From the NCBI GenBank assembly GCA_015062745.1, contig SUUB01000010.1, positions 16,849 to 55,020 of the forward strand: 38,172 bases of DNA, given 5' to 3'. The stretch comes from Actinomycetaceae bacterium. GTDB taxonomy: Bacteria; Actinomycetota; Actinomycetes; Actinomycetales; Actinomycetaceae. Within the stretch, counting starts at the first letter, position 1, and the number at the start of each line of letters is the position of its first letter. A program made the translations under genes and the position numbers. The notes beneath the pieces are model-generated. The model was not told where the DNA came from. It did not search any database and saw nothing but the letters and a program-made list of their open reading frames with translations. Below, one piece after another: positions 25,001 to 33,688 of the stretch.

Positions 25001-26253
25001 GCTTTCCCTTCCGCATCCGGCTGCTCGGCAATCAGACGCGTTGCAATAATAGTTGCCAGTCTGCGACGACGTCCCACGAAGCGCTCGGCAGCCAAATGAA
25101 TACCACCGATGTTCGTCTCGGCACCGGCGATAGGCACACGCCCAATACTCTTCGCCAGCAACCCGCCCGCCGTATCGACGTCGTCGTCCTCCAGGCTGAC
25201 ACCGAATAGATCGCCCAGCTCGTCGATTGGAAGACGCGCCGGCACTCGGTAGACGCCGTCGCCGAGATCCTCGACCTCCGGCTCCGCCTGGTCGTGTTCA
25301 TCGGCGATTTCGCCAACCAACTCCTCCACAAGATCCTCAATGGTGACAAGCCCGGCAATTCCGCCATACTCATCAACAACGAGCGCGATATGCACCTGGT
25401 CGGCCTGCATTTCCCTCATGAGGTCGTCGACAACCTTCGTCTCGGGAACGAACACCGGCTGTCGCATAACATCGGCGACAACCAGATCGTCAATGTCGTT
25501 GCGATGATGAATTCGGCGCATCACGTCTTTCAGATAGACCACGCCGCGCACGTCGTCGACGTTCTCGCCCACTACCGGAACACGTGAATACCCGGAACGT
25601 GTGAAAAGTGAGATCACCTTATCCAGTGGCTGATCGGCATGGATTGTCACCATGTCAGTGCGTGGGACCATCACTTCCCGCACCAGGGTAGTTCCGAGGT
25701 CGAAAACCGATTGCAGCAACTCCCGATCCTCGTCATCGAGCGCCTCCGACTCCGACACGCGGTCCACCATGCGTGCCAGTTGATCCTCGTGCAACTGCTC
25801 CGACTCTTCCGGCGTGGGCTCACGCTCACGAACGAGTACCGAGAACATTGCGGTGATAAGCGCTGTTCCTAAGGAGAACATCCTGAGTACGCGCAACGGT
25901 TCGCGCGCTCCACGAGCAATCGGCGAGATAAGAGCAAGGAGAAGGGAGACCAGCACACTGGCGGCGAGGACAATCGCAATCGCCTCCCACGTGGGCGTAA
26001 CGAACTCCAAGACGAGGAGTGTCACGCATAAGGCGTAGGCGCATGTCAAGATGAAGCGCACCGCCGCCAACCCCGCTGTGGCAGCGGGACGGTGCGTCAC
26101 CGCGTACATGATGCGCGCCCCCGCCCGCCCCAACGACTGCGAATCGGAGATCTCCGCCCGGGTGATTCGGCCCAGCGCCGTGGTGACCGCCGTACAGACA
26201 CCCGCACCACAGGCACTGAGCAGCGCAACGGCGCCTAGTAGCACTTCCACCAT
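24997..26253 (-). CDS. CorC/HlyC-family membrane protein with CNNM and CBS domains
   Basis: A 418-residue protein. The N-terminal DUF21/CNNM-like membrane domain has segments at about 2-20, 60-85, 92-112 and 127-143. Tandem CBS domains follow (about 190-315; REVMVPRTDMVTIHADQ, GVVYLKDVMR, VADVMRQPVFVPE, VVDEYGGIAGLVTIEDLVEELVGEI). The C-terminal CorC/HlyC domain includes YRVPARLPIDELGDLFGV. Family members are linked to magnesium or cobalt efflux. It lies four bases after ybeY and overlaps era, the usual place in actinobacteria. Confidence 0.93.
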   Translation of the reverse strand: MVEVLLGAVALLSACGAGVCTAVTTALGRITRAEISDSQSLGRAGARIMYAVTHRPAATAGLAAVRFILTCAYALCVTLLVLEFVTPTWEAIAIVLAASVLVSLLLALISPIARGAREPLRVLRMFSLGTALITAMFSVLVREREPTPEESEQLHEDQLARMVDRVSESEALDDEDRELLQSVFDLGTTLVREVMVPRTDMVTIHADQPLDKVISLFTRSGYSRVPVVGENVDDVRGVVYLKDVMRRIHHRNDIDDLVVADVMRQPVFVPETKVVDDLMREMQADQVHIALVVDEYGGIAGLVTIEDLVEELVGEIADEHDQAEPEVEDLGDGVYRVPARLPIDELGDLFGVSLEDDDVDTAGGLLAKSIGRVPIAGAETNIGGIHLAAERFVGRRRRLATIIATRLIAEQPDAEGKA

Positions 26254-26257
26254 GCTC

Positions 26258-26764
26258 TCAGCTCTCCGTGGGCTCGGGAGCCTTCACCGGCGGGTCGCCG
26301 GGGCCGCGCCGCTGCGCCAGGAATGTCAAAAGCAGCAACCGTTGCAGTTCAAACATCTCTTGTTTCGACGCCTCATCCGCATGGTCATAACCGAGCAGAT
26401 GCAAAATGCCGTGCGTCACGAGCAGCAGGATCTCTTCCGCCGTGGAATGGCCAGCTGCCAGCGCCTGCCTGGCGGCCACCTGTGGGCACACCACAATATC
26501 CCCGAGCACACCTTCACGCGGCTCCTCGTTAACCGGTGCGGGCCGCAGTTCATCCATGGGGAAGGACAACACGTCCGTTGGCCCTTCCAGGTCCATCCAC
26601 TCGACGTGCAGGCGCTCCATGGCGGCCTCGTCCACCAGAAGGACATTGAGTTCTGCCTGGGGATGAACCCGCATCTGGTCGAGCACATAGACCGCAAGCC
26701 GCGTGATCTCCTCCAGTCCCGGCGCCGGCGTGAATCCGGATTCGTCGTTGACCTCAATGCTCAT
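26258..26764 (-). CDS. ybeY: Endoribonuclease YbeY
   Basis: Zinc-dependent RNase active in 16S rRNA 3'-end maturation and 70S quality control. The 168 residues include the zinc motif HGILHLLGYDH with His118, His122 and His128, and GPTDVLSFPMDE plus LGDIVVCP before it. The last 20 residues are a Pro/Gly-rich tail. ATG 26764 overlaps the phoH stop (ATGA). Era, encoded two genes on, acts in the same rRNA maturation step. Confidence 0.96.
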   Translation of the reverse strand: MSIEVNDESGFTPAPGLEEITRLAVYVLDQMRVHPQAELNVLLVDEAAMERLHVEWMDLEGPTDVLSFPMDELRPAPVNEEPREGVLGDIVVCPQVAARQALAAGHSTAEEILLLVTHGILHLLGYDHADEASKQEMFELQRLLLLTFLAQRRGPGDPPVKAPEPTES

Positions 26765-27852
26765 TCGTACTCCTCAAAATCCGGTGCGGAGACATGCCGC
26801 GATCGCCAGGTGGAACGCTCACGATTGGACTCATCCCATCTCGCGTAAGCATCAATAATCTCCGCGACCAGCCGGTGCCGGACGACGTCCGCCGAACCGA
26901 GTTCGACGAATCGGATACCCGGCACATCGCGCAGAATACGCCGGACCAGAACAAGCCCCGATGTCGTGCGACCTGGCAGGTCCACCTGAGTTATATCGCC
27001 GGTGACCACCATTTTCGAGCCGAATCCCAACCGCGTGAGGAACATCTTCATTTGCTCCGGGGTGGTGTTCTGCGCCTCGTCCAGAACGATGAAAGAGTCA
27101 TTCAAAGTCCGTCCACGCATGTAGGCAAGCGGTGCGACCTCGATAGTTCCAGCCGCCATGAGCTTCGGAATCGTGTCCGGGTCAAGCATCTCGTACATGG
27201 CGTCGTAGAGCGGACGCAAGTATGGGTTGATCTTCTCCGACAACGATCCGGGTAGGAAACCAAGTGATTCTCCCGCCTCTACGGCCGGCCGAGTGAGAAT
27301 GATTCGGGAGACGGCGTGGCTCTGCAACGCCACCACGGCCTTCGCCATTGCCAGGTACGTCTTACCGGTTCCCGCCGGTCCAATGCCGAAGGTGATCGCG
27401 TTCTCATCGATGGCATCAACGTATGCCTTCTGCCCCAATGTCTTCGGACGAATCGTATGCCCGCGGGCGGAGAGCACATCCGTGGTGAGCAGCTCGGTTG
27501 GTTTGGCAATGCCCGCACGTGCTATGGCAACCGCGCGCTCCACTGCATCCGCAGTCAGATGCTCCCCGTCGCCAACGACGTCGATCAGCTCGCCCAGCAA
27601 CGTCTCCGCCAGCGTGACGGCGGCGGGCGGCCCGGCCAGCGTGATCTGATGGTCACGCACGTGGATTGTTGCCGGGGCGATGCCCCGCTCGAGAACGCGC
27701 AGAACTTCGTCGCGGTGCCCCAGCAGGTCAATCATCGGTATGTGTTGTGGAACGAGGATGATGCGCTGTGCGGCATCCCCGGCACCCTGCTGGTCGGCCT
27801 CTCGCTCAAGCTGTTGATCCATCACGGGAGAATCTGAAGAGTCTTGTCTCAT
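26761..27852 (-). CDS. phoH: PhoH-family ATPase (PhoH-like protein)
   Basis: P-loop ATPase related to helicases, of 363 residues. An N-terminal KH-like domain (ILVPQHIPMIDLLGHRDEVLRVLERG) is followed by Walker A GPAGTGKT (158-165), ILTRPAVEAGESLGFLPG, and Walker B FIVLDEAQNTTPEQMKMFLTR. VTGDITQVDLP is also present. PhoH-like proteins next to ybeY are thought to act in RNA metabolism. ATG 27852 has a weak AGAGAC upstream. A separate promoter with a dyad lies 46 bases upstream, so it can be expressed apart from rsmE. Confidence 0.93.
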   Translation of the reverse strand: MRQDSSDSPVMDQQLEREADQQGAGDAAQRIILVPQHIPMIDLLGHRDEVLRVLERGIAPATIHVRDHQITLAGPPAAVTLAETLLGELIDVVGDGEHLTADAVERAVAIARAGIAKPTELLTTDVLSARGHTIRPKTLGQKAYVDAIDENAITFGIGPAGTGKTYLAMAKAVVALQSHAVSRIILTRPAVEAGESLGFLPGSLSEKINPYLRPLYDAMYEMLDPDTIPKLMAAGTIEVAPLAYMRGRTLNDSFIVLDEAQNTTPEQMKMFLTRLGFGSKMVVTGDITQVDLPGRTTSGLVLVRRILRDVPGIRFVELGSADVVRHRLVAEIIDAYARWDESNRERSTWRSRHVSAPDFEEYE

Positions 27853-27883
27853 TGTCTCTCATCTATGCGAACGTTTTCCCTAG

Positions 27884-27913
27884 TCTACGCGCCGTGAATT
27901 GTACATGCGTAGA
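27884..27913 (-). promoter_or_regulatory. phoH promoter overlapped by a 7-bp dyad
   Basis: On the minus strand TGTACAAT is an extended -10 (TACAAT at 27903-27898). Around it TCTACGC (27884-27890) and GCGTAGA (27907-27913) form a perfect inverted repeat with a 16-base centre. A factor bound to the dyad would cover the -10, so this looks like a repressor operator. No -35 match is seen. Confidence 0.45.
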
Positions 27914-28010
27914 TGCCCTGGCCCGCGTGGAGTCACCGGTCACGAATCGCTTCGAGCCCACCACAGCCCTCCTCCACGCCGTTAATCGAGCTCTTTTCTG
28001 CGCCACCAGC

Positions 28011-28910
28011 TCAGCGGCTGTCATACTCCGCCAACACTCCATGTAGCAGTGCAATGGCGTAAGCGCCCGCGCTTGCGGATCGAAGCACATTGCCAGAAAG
28101 CAGAACTGTCTGCGCACCCGCGCTCCGCAGAGCGCGCACCTCGGATGCCGTCAGTCCGCCCTCCGGGCCGACGAGGAACCACACGGCACCGTCCCCGTCG
28201 CCACTACGAGCCGCTTCGTTCCGTGCACCGCGGTATGCCGCAGCCGGTGCCTCTGCCTGCCCGCGCCCGAAGCCTTCCACGGCGTCGTCTCCCGGATCCG
28301 CCAGATAGGGATGCTGCGCACCGCGGCCGGTGGACGCAGCCCACCGCCGCAACACGGGCGCGGCGGATTCCGATGCCTCTTCGTGGCATGTGAGCACCAG
28401 GGTACCTCTGGCCACGGCGTTCTCCACTTCGGCCGTGAGTTGCGCCGTCGTATGAACCGGAGCAACGTCAGGAAGCCACGAGCGCCGCGACTGTTTCATC
28501 GCGGCGCGAGCGCTTGCCTGCCATCGCTCCCGCCCCTTCGCCTCCTTGCCACGCCATGAGGCGATGCAGCGCTCTGCGTGCCACGGAATGACATGCGCCA
28601 CCCCATATTCGGTACATGTCTCCACCGCCTGCTCGTCGCGGCCGCCTTTGGCAAGGGCCTGTACAAGCGTGATCTGCGGAGCCGGAGGCGATTCGGCCAC
28701 AACCTCTTGCACCTCTAGTTGCAGCTGTTTCGACGCGGCGACGACGACGCAGCGCGCACGCATCCCTCGACCATCGACAAGGTCAAGCCGCTCTCCGACC
28801 CGAGTGCGCCGAACGGTCGCGGCATGGCGGCCCTCGTCGCCGTCCAGGCAAATAGTGCTACCAGGTTGCACGGCCGCGAGTTCTTCACGGATGTATACCG
28901 GAACAGTCAT
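28011..28910 (-). CDS. rsmE: 16S rRNA (uracil-1498-N3)-methyltransferase RsmE
   Basis: SPOUT methyltransferase modifying U1498 of 16S rRNA. The 299 residues include the PUA-like N-terminal domain ([24 protein letters not shown]), [23 protein letters not shown], and [20 protein letters not shown]. The SAM-binding knot has [12 protein letters not shown] (248-259) and [19 protein letters not shown] (270-288). Compared with the usual 240-250 residues there is a low-complexity insert of about 50 residues (192-241), rich in Ala, Gly and Asp, directly before the knot. ATG 28910 overlaps the dnaJ stop. Confidence 0.93.
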   Translation of the reverse strand: MTVPVYIREELAAVQPGSTICLDGDEGRHAATVRRTRVGERLDLVDGRGMRARCVVVAASKQLQLEVQEVVAESPPAPQITLVQALAKGGRDEQAVETCTEYGVAHVIPWHAERCIASWRGKEAKGRERWQASARAAMKQSRRSWLPDVAPVHTTAQLTAEVENAVARGTLVLTCHEEASESAAPVLRRWAASTGRGAQHPYLADPGDDAVEGFGRGQAEAPAAAYRGARNEAARSGDGDGAVWFLVGPEGGLTASEVRALRSAGAQTVLLSGNVLRSASAGAYAIALLHGVLAEYDSR

Positions 28911-30034
28911 CGGCCGGCGAATCGATCCCGCAGCTTGGAGAACAGCGAAGAACCTTGCTGTACGAATCGTGCGCTCGGTTTTTCTTCACCGCGCAGCTGC
29001 GCGAGCCGTTCCAGCAGTTCCCGTTGGGCCTCATCCAACTTGTTCGGAGTGGTCACTGCCAGCGTGACCTTCAGGTTACCGCGTCCACTGCGGTGGAGGC
29101 GGCCTACGCCGAGTCCGTTCAAGGTGATCGCGTGCCCGGACTGCGCACCTATCGGAATGTCGATATCGCGCATCCCGTCAAGGGTATCGATGCTGAGGGT
29201 TGCCCCGAGCGCCGCGGTGGTCATGGGTACTTGGAGTTCGCAGAGCAGATCATCACCCTCACGCTGGAACACGGGATGCTGTTTTACCCGTATCTCGGCG
29301 AAGAGATCACCTGCCGGCCCGCCTTCCGCTCCGGCATCTCCTTGGCCTTCCATGCGCAGGCGCATGCCGTCCTCCACACCTGCCGGCACCTGAATCGGGA
29401 TTGTCTTCGTGGCACGAACTCTGCCCTCACCCGCGCATTCCTGGCAGGGCGTAGTGATCACGGTGCCGTGGCCGCGGCAGGTGGGGCACGGCGACTGGGA
29501 AACCATCCTCCCTAGGAAGGAGTCGGTGACCCTCTGCACCACCCCGGTGCCCCCACAATCGCTGCACGTCACCGGGGATGTACCCGGCGCGGTACAACTG
29601 CCATGGCACACCGGGCACTCCGCCAGTAACGTATGCACGATATCCTTCTGTGCCCCGAAGACGACCTCTTCGAGTTCCAGTTCTAACACGACGAGAGCGT
29701 CCTGCCCGCGGCGTCCGCGCGGCGCCGGGCCGCGAGACGCACCCATGCCGCCCATGCCGCCGAAGAAGGTGTCGAAAATGTCTTGGAAGGCACCGAATCC
29801 CGCACCCGCGCCGGCTCCGCCATGCAGCGCACTCTCACCACCGATGTCATAGAGGCGGCGCTGCTCCTCGTCCGAGAGCACATCGTAGGCTTCGTTGACG
29901 GCTTTGAATTCCTCCGCCTTGTCCGGGCCTGCGACGTCGGGATGTAACTGGCGCGCGAGCTTCCGGTAAGCCTTCTTTATCTCGTCTTGGGTTGCATTAC
30001 GCGGTACACCCAGGGTGTCGTAATAGTCTGCCAC
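28907..30034 (-). CDS. dnaJ: Chaperone protein DnaJ
   Basis: Hsp40 co-chaperone that stimulates DnaK. The 375 residues contain the J domain with HPD at 31-33, a Gly/Phe-rich linker (about 70-100), four zinc repeats with cysteines 140/143, 157/160, 183/186 and 197/200, and the C-terminal substrate domain. The first zinc repeat ends CHGSC instead of the usual G-x-G. This is the actinobacterial DnaJ2 type encoded after hrcA. It starts GTG at 30034 with a weak AAGAGAA upstream, 21 bases after hrcA. Confidence 0.96.
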   Translation of the reverse strand: MADYYDTLGVPRNATQDEIKKAYRKLARQLHPDVAGPDKAEEFKAVNEAYDVLSDEEQRRLYDIGGESALHGGAGAGAGFGAFQDIFDTFFGGMGGMGASRGPAPRGRRGQDALVVLELELEEVVFGAQKDIVHTLLAECPVCHGSCTAPGTSPVTCSDCGGTGVVQRVTDSFLGRMVSQSPCPTCRGHGTVITTPCQECAGEGRVRATKTIPIQVPAGVEDGMRLRMEGQGDAGAEGGPAGDLFAEIRVKQHPVFQREGDDLLCELQVPMTTAALGATLSIDTLDGMRDIDIPIGAQSGHAITLNGLGVGRLHRSGRGNLKVTLAVTTPNKLDEAQRELLERLAQLRGEEKPSARFVQQGSSLFSKLRDRFAGR

Positions 30035-30055
30035 AGTTCTCTTCTTGTGTTCTTT

Positions 30056-31072
30056 CTACTTGGCTGAGAGTATCTCAGAAAGATAGCGCGCCACGGCGTA
30101 CACCGCAGCCATTGTGCCCGGATAGTCCATGCGGGTAGGTCCGACGACGCCCACCCGAGCGACGGATCGGTCATCGACATCATAGGTGGAGGAAACCACG
30201 GAGGCCTCAGCGAGGCCCTCATGGAAGTTCTCTTTGCCAATGGACACAGACACACCGTCCTGCATCGTGGTAAGCAACCGCATCAGAATAACCTGTTCCT
30301 CGAGCGTTTCCAAGACCGGCTCGATGGAGCGGGCGAAGTCCACCGCGTGGCGCGAGAGATTCGCGGTTCCGGCCAGAGCTACGCGTTCCTCACCTTCCGC
30401 GCTCAGGGCCTGCCGGACCACTGCGACGAGAGTTGCCGCAATGTCTTGTACATGTTGTGGGCGACCCTCAATGACTGTTCCGGCGGCCTCCGCCAGTTCG
30501 GAGAGCTGCTTTCCCGCGCAGACGCCGTTGATCGCCGTCGCAAGTTCTTCGAGTTCTTCCGCCGTCACAACGCTTTCAAATCCGAGCGTGCGCTGCTCGA
30601 CACGACCGGCGTCGGTGATGATTACGAGAATCGCGTGCCGTTGACCGGCGGGAATGAGTTCGATGTGGCGCAGCGCGACACGGTGAAGAGATGGGTACTG
30701 CACCAATGCGACTTGATGGGTGATCTGCGCCAGCAACCGAACCGCCCGGAAAACGACATCATCCAGGTCGACGGCACCGTCCAGCAGCTTCTCAATTGCA
30801 CGGCGCTCCGGCACGGAAAGAGGCTTGATAGCGTCAAGAGAATCGACAAATGCCCGATATCCCTGATCGGTTGGAATCCGGCCCGCCGAGGTGTGAGGTT
30901 GCTGCAGAAGGCCTGCCTCCTCCAAGGCGGCCATATCGTTGCGGATAGTTGCCGGTGACACTCCGAGATGGTGTCGGTCAACAAGGGTTCGCGACCCGAC
31001 CGGCTCCCGCGTAGAAACGTAATCGCGCACAATGGCTTCCAAAACCTTCGTGCGGCGTTCTTCGCTCCCCAT
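30056..31072 (-). CDS. hrcA: Heat-inducible transcription repressor HrcA
   Basis: Repressor of heat-shock genes that binds CIRCE sites. The 338 residues begin with the winged helix MGSEERRTKVLEAIVRDYVSTREPVGSRTLVDRHHLGVSPATIRNDMAALEEAGLL, then HTSAGRIPTDQGYRAFVD, and end with VGPTRMDYPGTMAAVYAVARYLSEIL, all typical. GGAGGAGG lies four bases before ATG 31072, which I choose over an open extension of ten codons. A CIRCE element lies 32 bases upstream, so it controls itself and dnaJ, and probably rsmE and genes beyond. Confidence 0.96.
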   Translation of the reverse strand: MGSEERRTKVLEAIVRDYVSTREPVGSRTLVDRHHLGVSPATIRNDMAALEEAGLLQQPHTSAGRIPTDQGYRAFVDSLDAIKPLSVPERRAIEKLLDGAVDLDDVVFRAVRLLAQITHQVALVQYPSLHRVALRHIELIPAGQRHAILVIITDAGRVEQRTLGFESVVTAEELEELATAINGVCAGKQLSELAEAAGTVIEGRPQHVQDIAATLVAVVRQALSAEGEERVALAGTANLSRHAVDFARSIEPVLETLEEQVILMRLLTTMQDGVSVSIGKENFHEGLAEASVVSSTYDVDDRSVARVGVVGPTRMDYPGTMAAVYAVARYLSEILSAK

Positions 31073-31103
31073 GTGGCCTCCTCCCGCCGGGATTCTCGGC
31101 ACG

Positions 31104-31135
31104 GTAGCACTCGACGCGCCTGAGTGCCAATTCTA
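31104..31135 (-). promoter_or_regulatory. CIRCE operator and -10 of hrcA
   Basis: GTAGCACTC (31104-31112), nine bases, GAGTGCCAA (31122-31130) matches the CIRCE consensus TTAGCACTC-N9-GAGTGCTAA at 16 of 18 positions; the two mismatches are at the outer part of the arms. On the minus strand TAGAAT (31135-31130) abuts it as the -10. Transcription would then start near 31123, inside the operator, so bound HrcA would block initiation. Confidence 0.93.
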
Positions 31136-31324
31136 CGCCCGGATGCTTCCGGCGCCTACCCTGTGGGGGTGAGTTCTGACCATGATCATCGCTCCGGGCG
31201 AAACAGCAATCACCTCGGCCGCCGTCGACCCATCCCTTCCGATCGAGGCGGTAGTGCCAACGGTACCGCTGCGCCGCAAGCAAGCCATACCTCCGGTATA
31301 CAAACCCGTGCCGAAGGTACACAA

Positions 31325-32221
31325 ATGGGCGGCAGGAAACGCCCGCTGGACCGTTATGGCGCCGACGTTCTCACACACGATCCGCATCGCTACGGCGAGT
31401 TCGCTCACCAGAGCACTTCACGGCGTACCGTCGCCGAGCTCGGGCTGGTCATTGAGGACGTACAAAGCGGCTTCGTGGGCGAGATCATGAGCGTGGGCAG
31501 GGTTGCCGGCGCGTGGAGGTTCGAGCTGGAGGACAGACACGGACAACGCCGGTCATTTCCCATGGGACGGGGGTATTGGATCGATGGTTTCCCGGTCGAG
31601 CTGGTTCCGCCGGCCTCCGTTCCGCGGCCCGACGGTAGGCGCCGGGTGGCCGGGCACACGCTGACTGCCTCCGGTTCCCTACACGTCACAGCCCGGGCCC
31701 GAACGGCACGCGAATCCAGGATCTGGGTGGAGGGTAAGCACGACGCCGAGCTCGTAGCGAAAGTCTGGGGCGAGGATCTGGCCCTGGAGGGCGTCGTCGT
31801 CGAAGAGCTGGCCGGGGTAGACCACCTGGAAGAGGTTGTGGCCGACTTCTCCCCCAGCGAGCAGCGGCGGGCGGGCGCGCTCGTTGACCACTTTCTGCCC
31901 GGCACGAAGGAGTACCGAATTGCGCAGCGGGTAGCCCACCTGCCGGGAGTTCTGGTGCTCGGACATCCCTATGTGGACGTGTGGCAGGCGGTGACTCCCC
32001 GGGCCGTCGGCATTGAGCGCTGGCCGGATGTGCCCCGCGGTGAGGATATCAAGCGGGGAACGCTGCGCCGCCTCGGCTGGCCGCATGAGTCGCAGGAGGA
32101 TATTGGCCGGGGCTGGGCCCGCATCCTCGCCTCGGTGCGCTCCTACAAAGATCTGGAACCCGGATTGTTGGCACGCATGGAGGAGCTCATCGACTTCGTC
32201 ACAGCGGCAGGAACCGTCTAG
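31325..32221 (+). CDS. DUF3097 family protein
   Basis: Conserved actinobacterial protein of unknown function, here 298 residues. The family core starts DRYGADVLTHDPHRYG and includes VEGKHDAELVAKVWGEDLALEGVVVEELAGVDHLEEVV, a Toprim-like pattern (EGKHDAE and the later Asp-rich strand VLGHPYVDVWQAV), which suggests nucleic-acid processing. Two starts are possible. ATG 31325 has GAAGG seven bases upstream and fits the family N-terminus, with TATACA at 31297-31302 as -10. GTG 31169 is preceded by TACCCT six bases upstream but adds 52 low-complexity residues. I prefer 31325. It is divergent from hrcA. Confidence 0.85.
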   Translation: MGGRKRPLDRYGADVLTHDPHRYGEFAHQSTSRRTVAELGLVIEDVQSGFVGEIMSVGRVAGAWRFELEDRHGQRRSFPMGRGYWIDGFPVELVPPASVPRPDGRRRVAGHTLTASGSLHVTARARTARESRIWVEGKHDAELVAKVWGEDLALEGVVVEELAGVDHLEEVVADFSPSEQRRAGALVDHFLPGTKEYRIAQRVAHLPGVLVLGHPYVDVWQAVTPRAVGIERWPDVPRGEDIKRGTLRRLGWPHESQEDIGRGWARILASVRSYKDLEPGLLARMEELIDFVTAAGTV

Positions 32222-32380
32222 ATGACGGGGAGGACGAAGAAGATAGGAGGTGGCGGGTGGGACCAAGTTCCTTGTCGCTTGGCTTGGCGCGGAGCAGCCA
32301 TGACTTTTCCCACGCCCCGGCATCGCCTGCTCGGTTCGCTCACCGTGATTATGGGGACGATTTTTGCGATGATAGGCCGA

Positions 32381-32386
32381 TAGAAT
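32381..32386 (+). promoter_or_regulatory. -10 element upstream of the membrane protein gene
   Basis: TAGAAT lies 21 bases before ATG 32408, leaving room for a short leader with the GGGAG ribosome-binding site. No clear -35 is seen. The 186 bases between the DUF3097 stop and this gene contain nothing else that I can support. Confidence 0.45.
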
Positions 32387-32407
32387 CGAAATCACGCAGG
32401 GAGAAGG

Positions 32408-33568
32408 ATGAGCGCCACCAACCACCACGCCGAGGATCAGTCGCTTGCCGACGATGAACGTTACTTCAGGAGGCATGGTCTCCCACTGCTCATTGAAGAT
32501 TACTCCGCTACCGAGGACGTCCTTACGCGGGCGCTGCCCGTCCTGACGATCGTTTTCGTTATCCAGATTACCAAGGGCATTCTCACCTCGTGGACCCCCC
32601 TGGCCGCTGCAGCCATTGCGGGTGGTGCAACGATCCTGGTGGCGCTTATCTCGGTAGTCTCCAATTCGCGCCGGGGACGCCGTCCTTTTACACTGCCGGA
32701 GCGGGTCGGCTGGTGGTCCGCTGCCATCTTCATCTTCATCCCATCACTGGTAAAACTTGTGGCAGATGACGGGCCTGTTCACGCGCTACGACACCTGGTG
32801 TTCAACACCGTGCTGTGCTTCGGGGTGGTCGGCGTCATCGGGTGGGGTCTTATCCCCAGCCTGTTTGGAGCCTTGGGGCGAGTTCTTCGCGATCTTCTTG
32901 TCCAGATGTCCGCCGTCATCCGGCAAATGTCTGCGGTCTTTATTTTCAGCATCATCATTTTCATCAATCAAGAGGTCTGGCAGCTCAACGAACAGCTCAG
33001 CACCGGCCGTTTTCTCTTCCTCGCCTTCGTGATCGGCGGCTTCGCCATTCTCGTCCTACTGCTAGGTACGCCACGCCTGACCCGCTTGTTGGAACAGCAT
33101 GTCCCAGGCGGCGACTCGTTGACCCGGGCGCAGCACGCAAATCTACTCTCACTGTTAGGCATTCGGCAGGCGATGCAGGTCCTGATAATGACATTCTTCA
33201 CTTACCTCGTGTATGTCGCTTTCGGTACAGCAGTTGTCGGCGCCGATCTCTACGATGCCTGGCAATTGGATCCGCAAGTTTCCTACGTCTTTTGGATTGG
33301 CGACGAACCCTTTGTCATCACCAGCACCTTGCTACGCACCAGTGCGATGGTGGCACTGTTGGCTGGCCTCAACTTCTCCATCAGCGCGTTAACCAGTTCC
33401 GAAGGCAGGGCTCAGTTCTTGGCCGAGGCCGGGAGCGAGTTCAAAACCATTTTCGAGCGCCGCCAGGATTACCTAACCCGCCGGGCTCAGCGCTCTCCCG
33501 ACACCTCGTCAACCGGTAGTGCCGCCTCTCGGGGCGGTGCTCGCGGCTCGACGATGCAAGGCACCTGA
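32408..33568 (+). CDS. Polytopic membrane protein of unknown function
   Basis: I do not recognise the family. The 386 residues have about eight hydrophobic segments: 42-60, 64-84, 102-120, 128-155, 169-188, 200-222, 255-280 and 312-335. A polar N-terminus of 40 residues precedes them and a basic, Ser/Gly-rich cytoplasmic tail of about 50 follows. No transporter signature, catalytic motif or binding-protein partner is visible. GGGAG lies four bases before ATG 32408. It stands alone on the plus strand and converges on hemW. Confidence 0.85.
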   Translation: MSATNHHAEDQSLADDERYFRRHGLPLLIEDYSATEDVLTRALPVLTIVFVIQITKGILTSWTPLAAAAIAGGATILVALISVVSNSRRGRRPFTLPERVGWWSAAIFIFIPSLVKLVADDGPVHALRHLVFNTVLCFGVVGVIGWGLIPSLFGALGRVLRDLLVQMSAVIRQMSAVFIFSIIIFINQEVWQLNEQLSTGRFLFLAFVIGGFAILVLLLGTPRLTRLLEQHVPGGDSLTRAQHANLLSLLGIRQAMQVLIMTFFTYLVYVAFGTAVVGADLYDAWQLDPQVSYVFWIGDEPFVITSTLLRTSAMVALLAGLNFSISALTSSEGRAQFLAEAGSEFKTIFERRQDYLTRRAQRSPDTSSTGSAASRGGARGSTMQGT

Positions 33569-33626
33569 GCCCACCAGCTGGTTACCGTCAACGGGTGAGG
33601 AGGTTACGGAATCGCGGTATATGCTC

Positions 33627-33654
33627 GGCTTCTGGGCCACCCGTCGCCGAAGCC
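33627..33654. terminator. Weak hairpin between convergent genes
   Basis: GGCTTC (33627-33632) and GAAGCC (33649-33654) pair across a 16-base loop in the 120-base gap between the convergent membrane protein and hemW genes. It could stop transcription from both sides. The stem is short and there is no T-tract, so support is weak. Confidence 0.25.
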
Positions 33655-33688
33655 ATCGGAGCGAAAGCTGCGAAATGGCGGAGTATTC

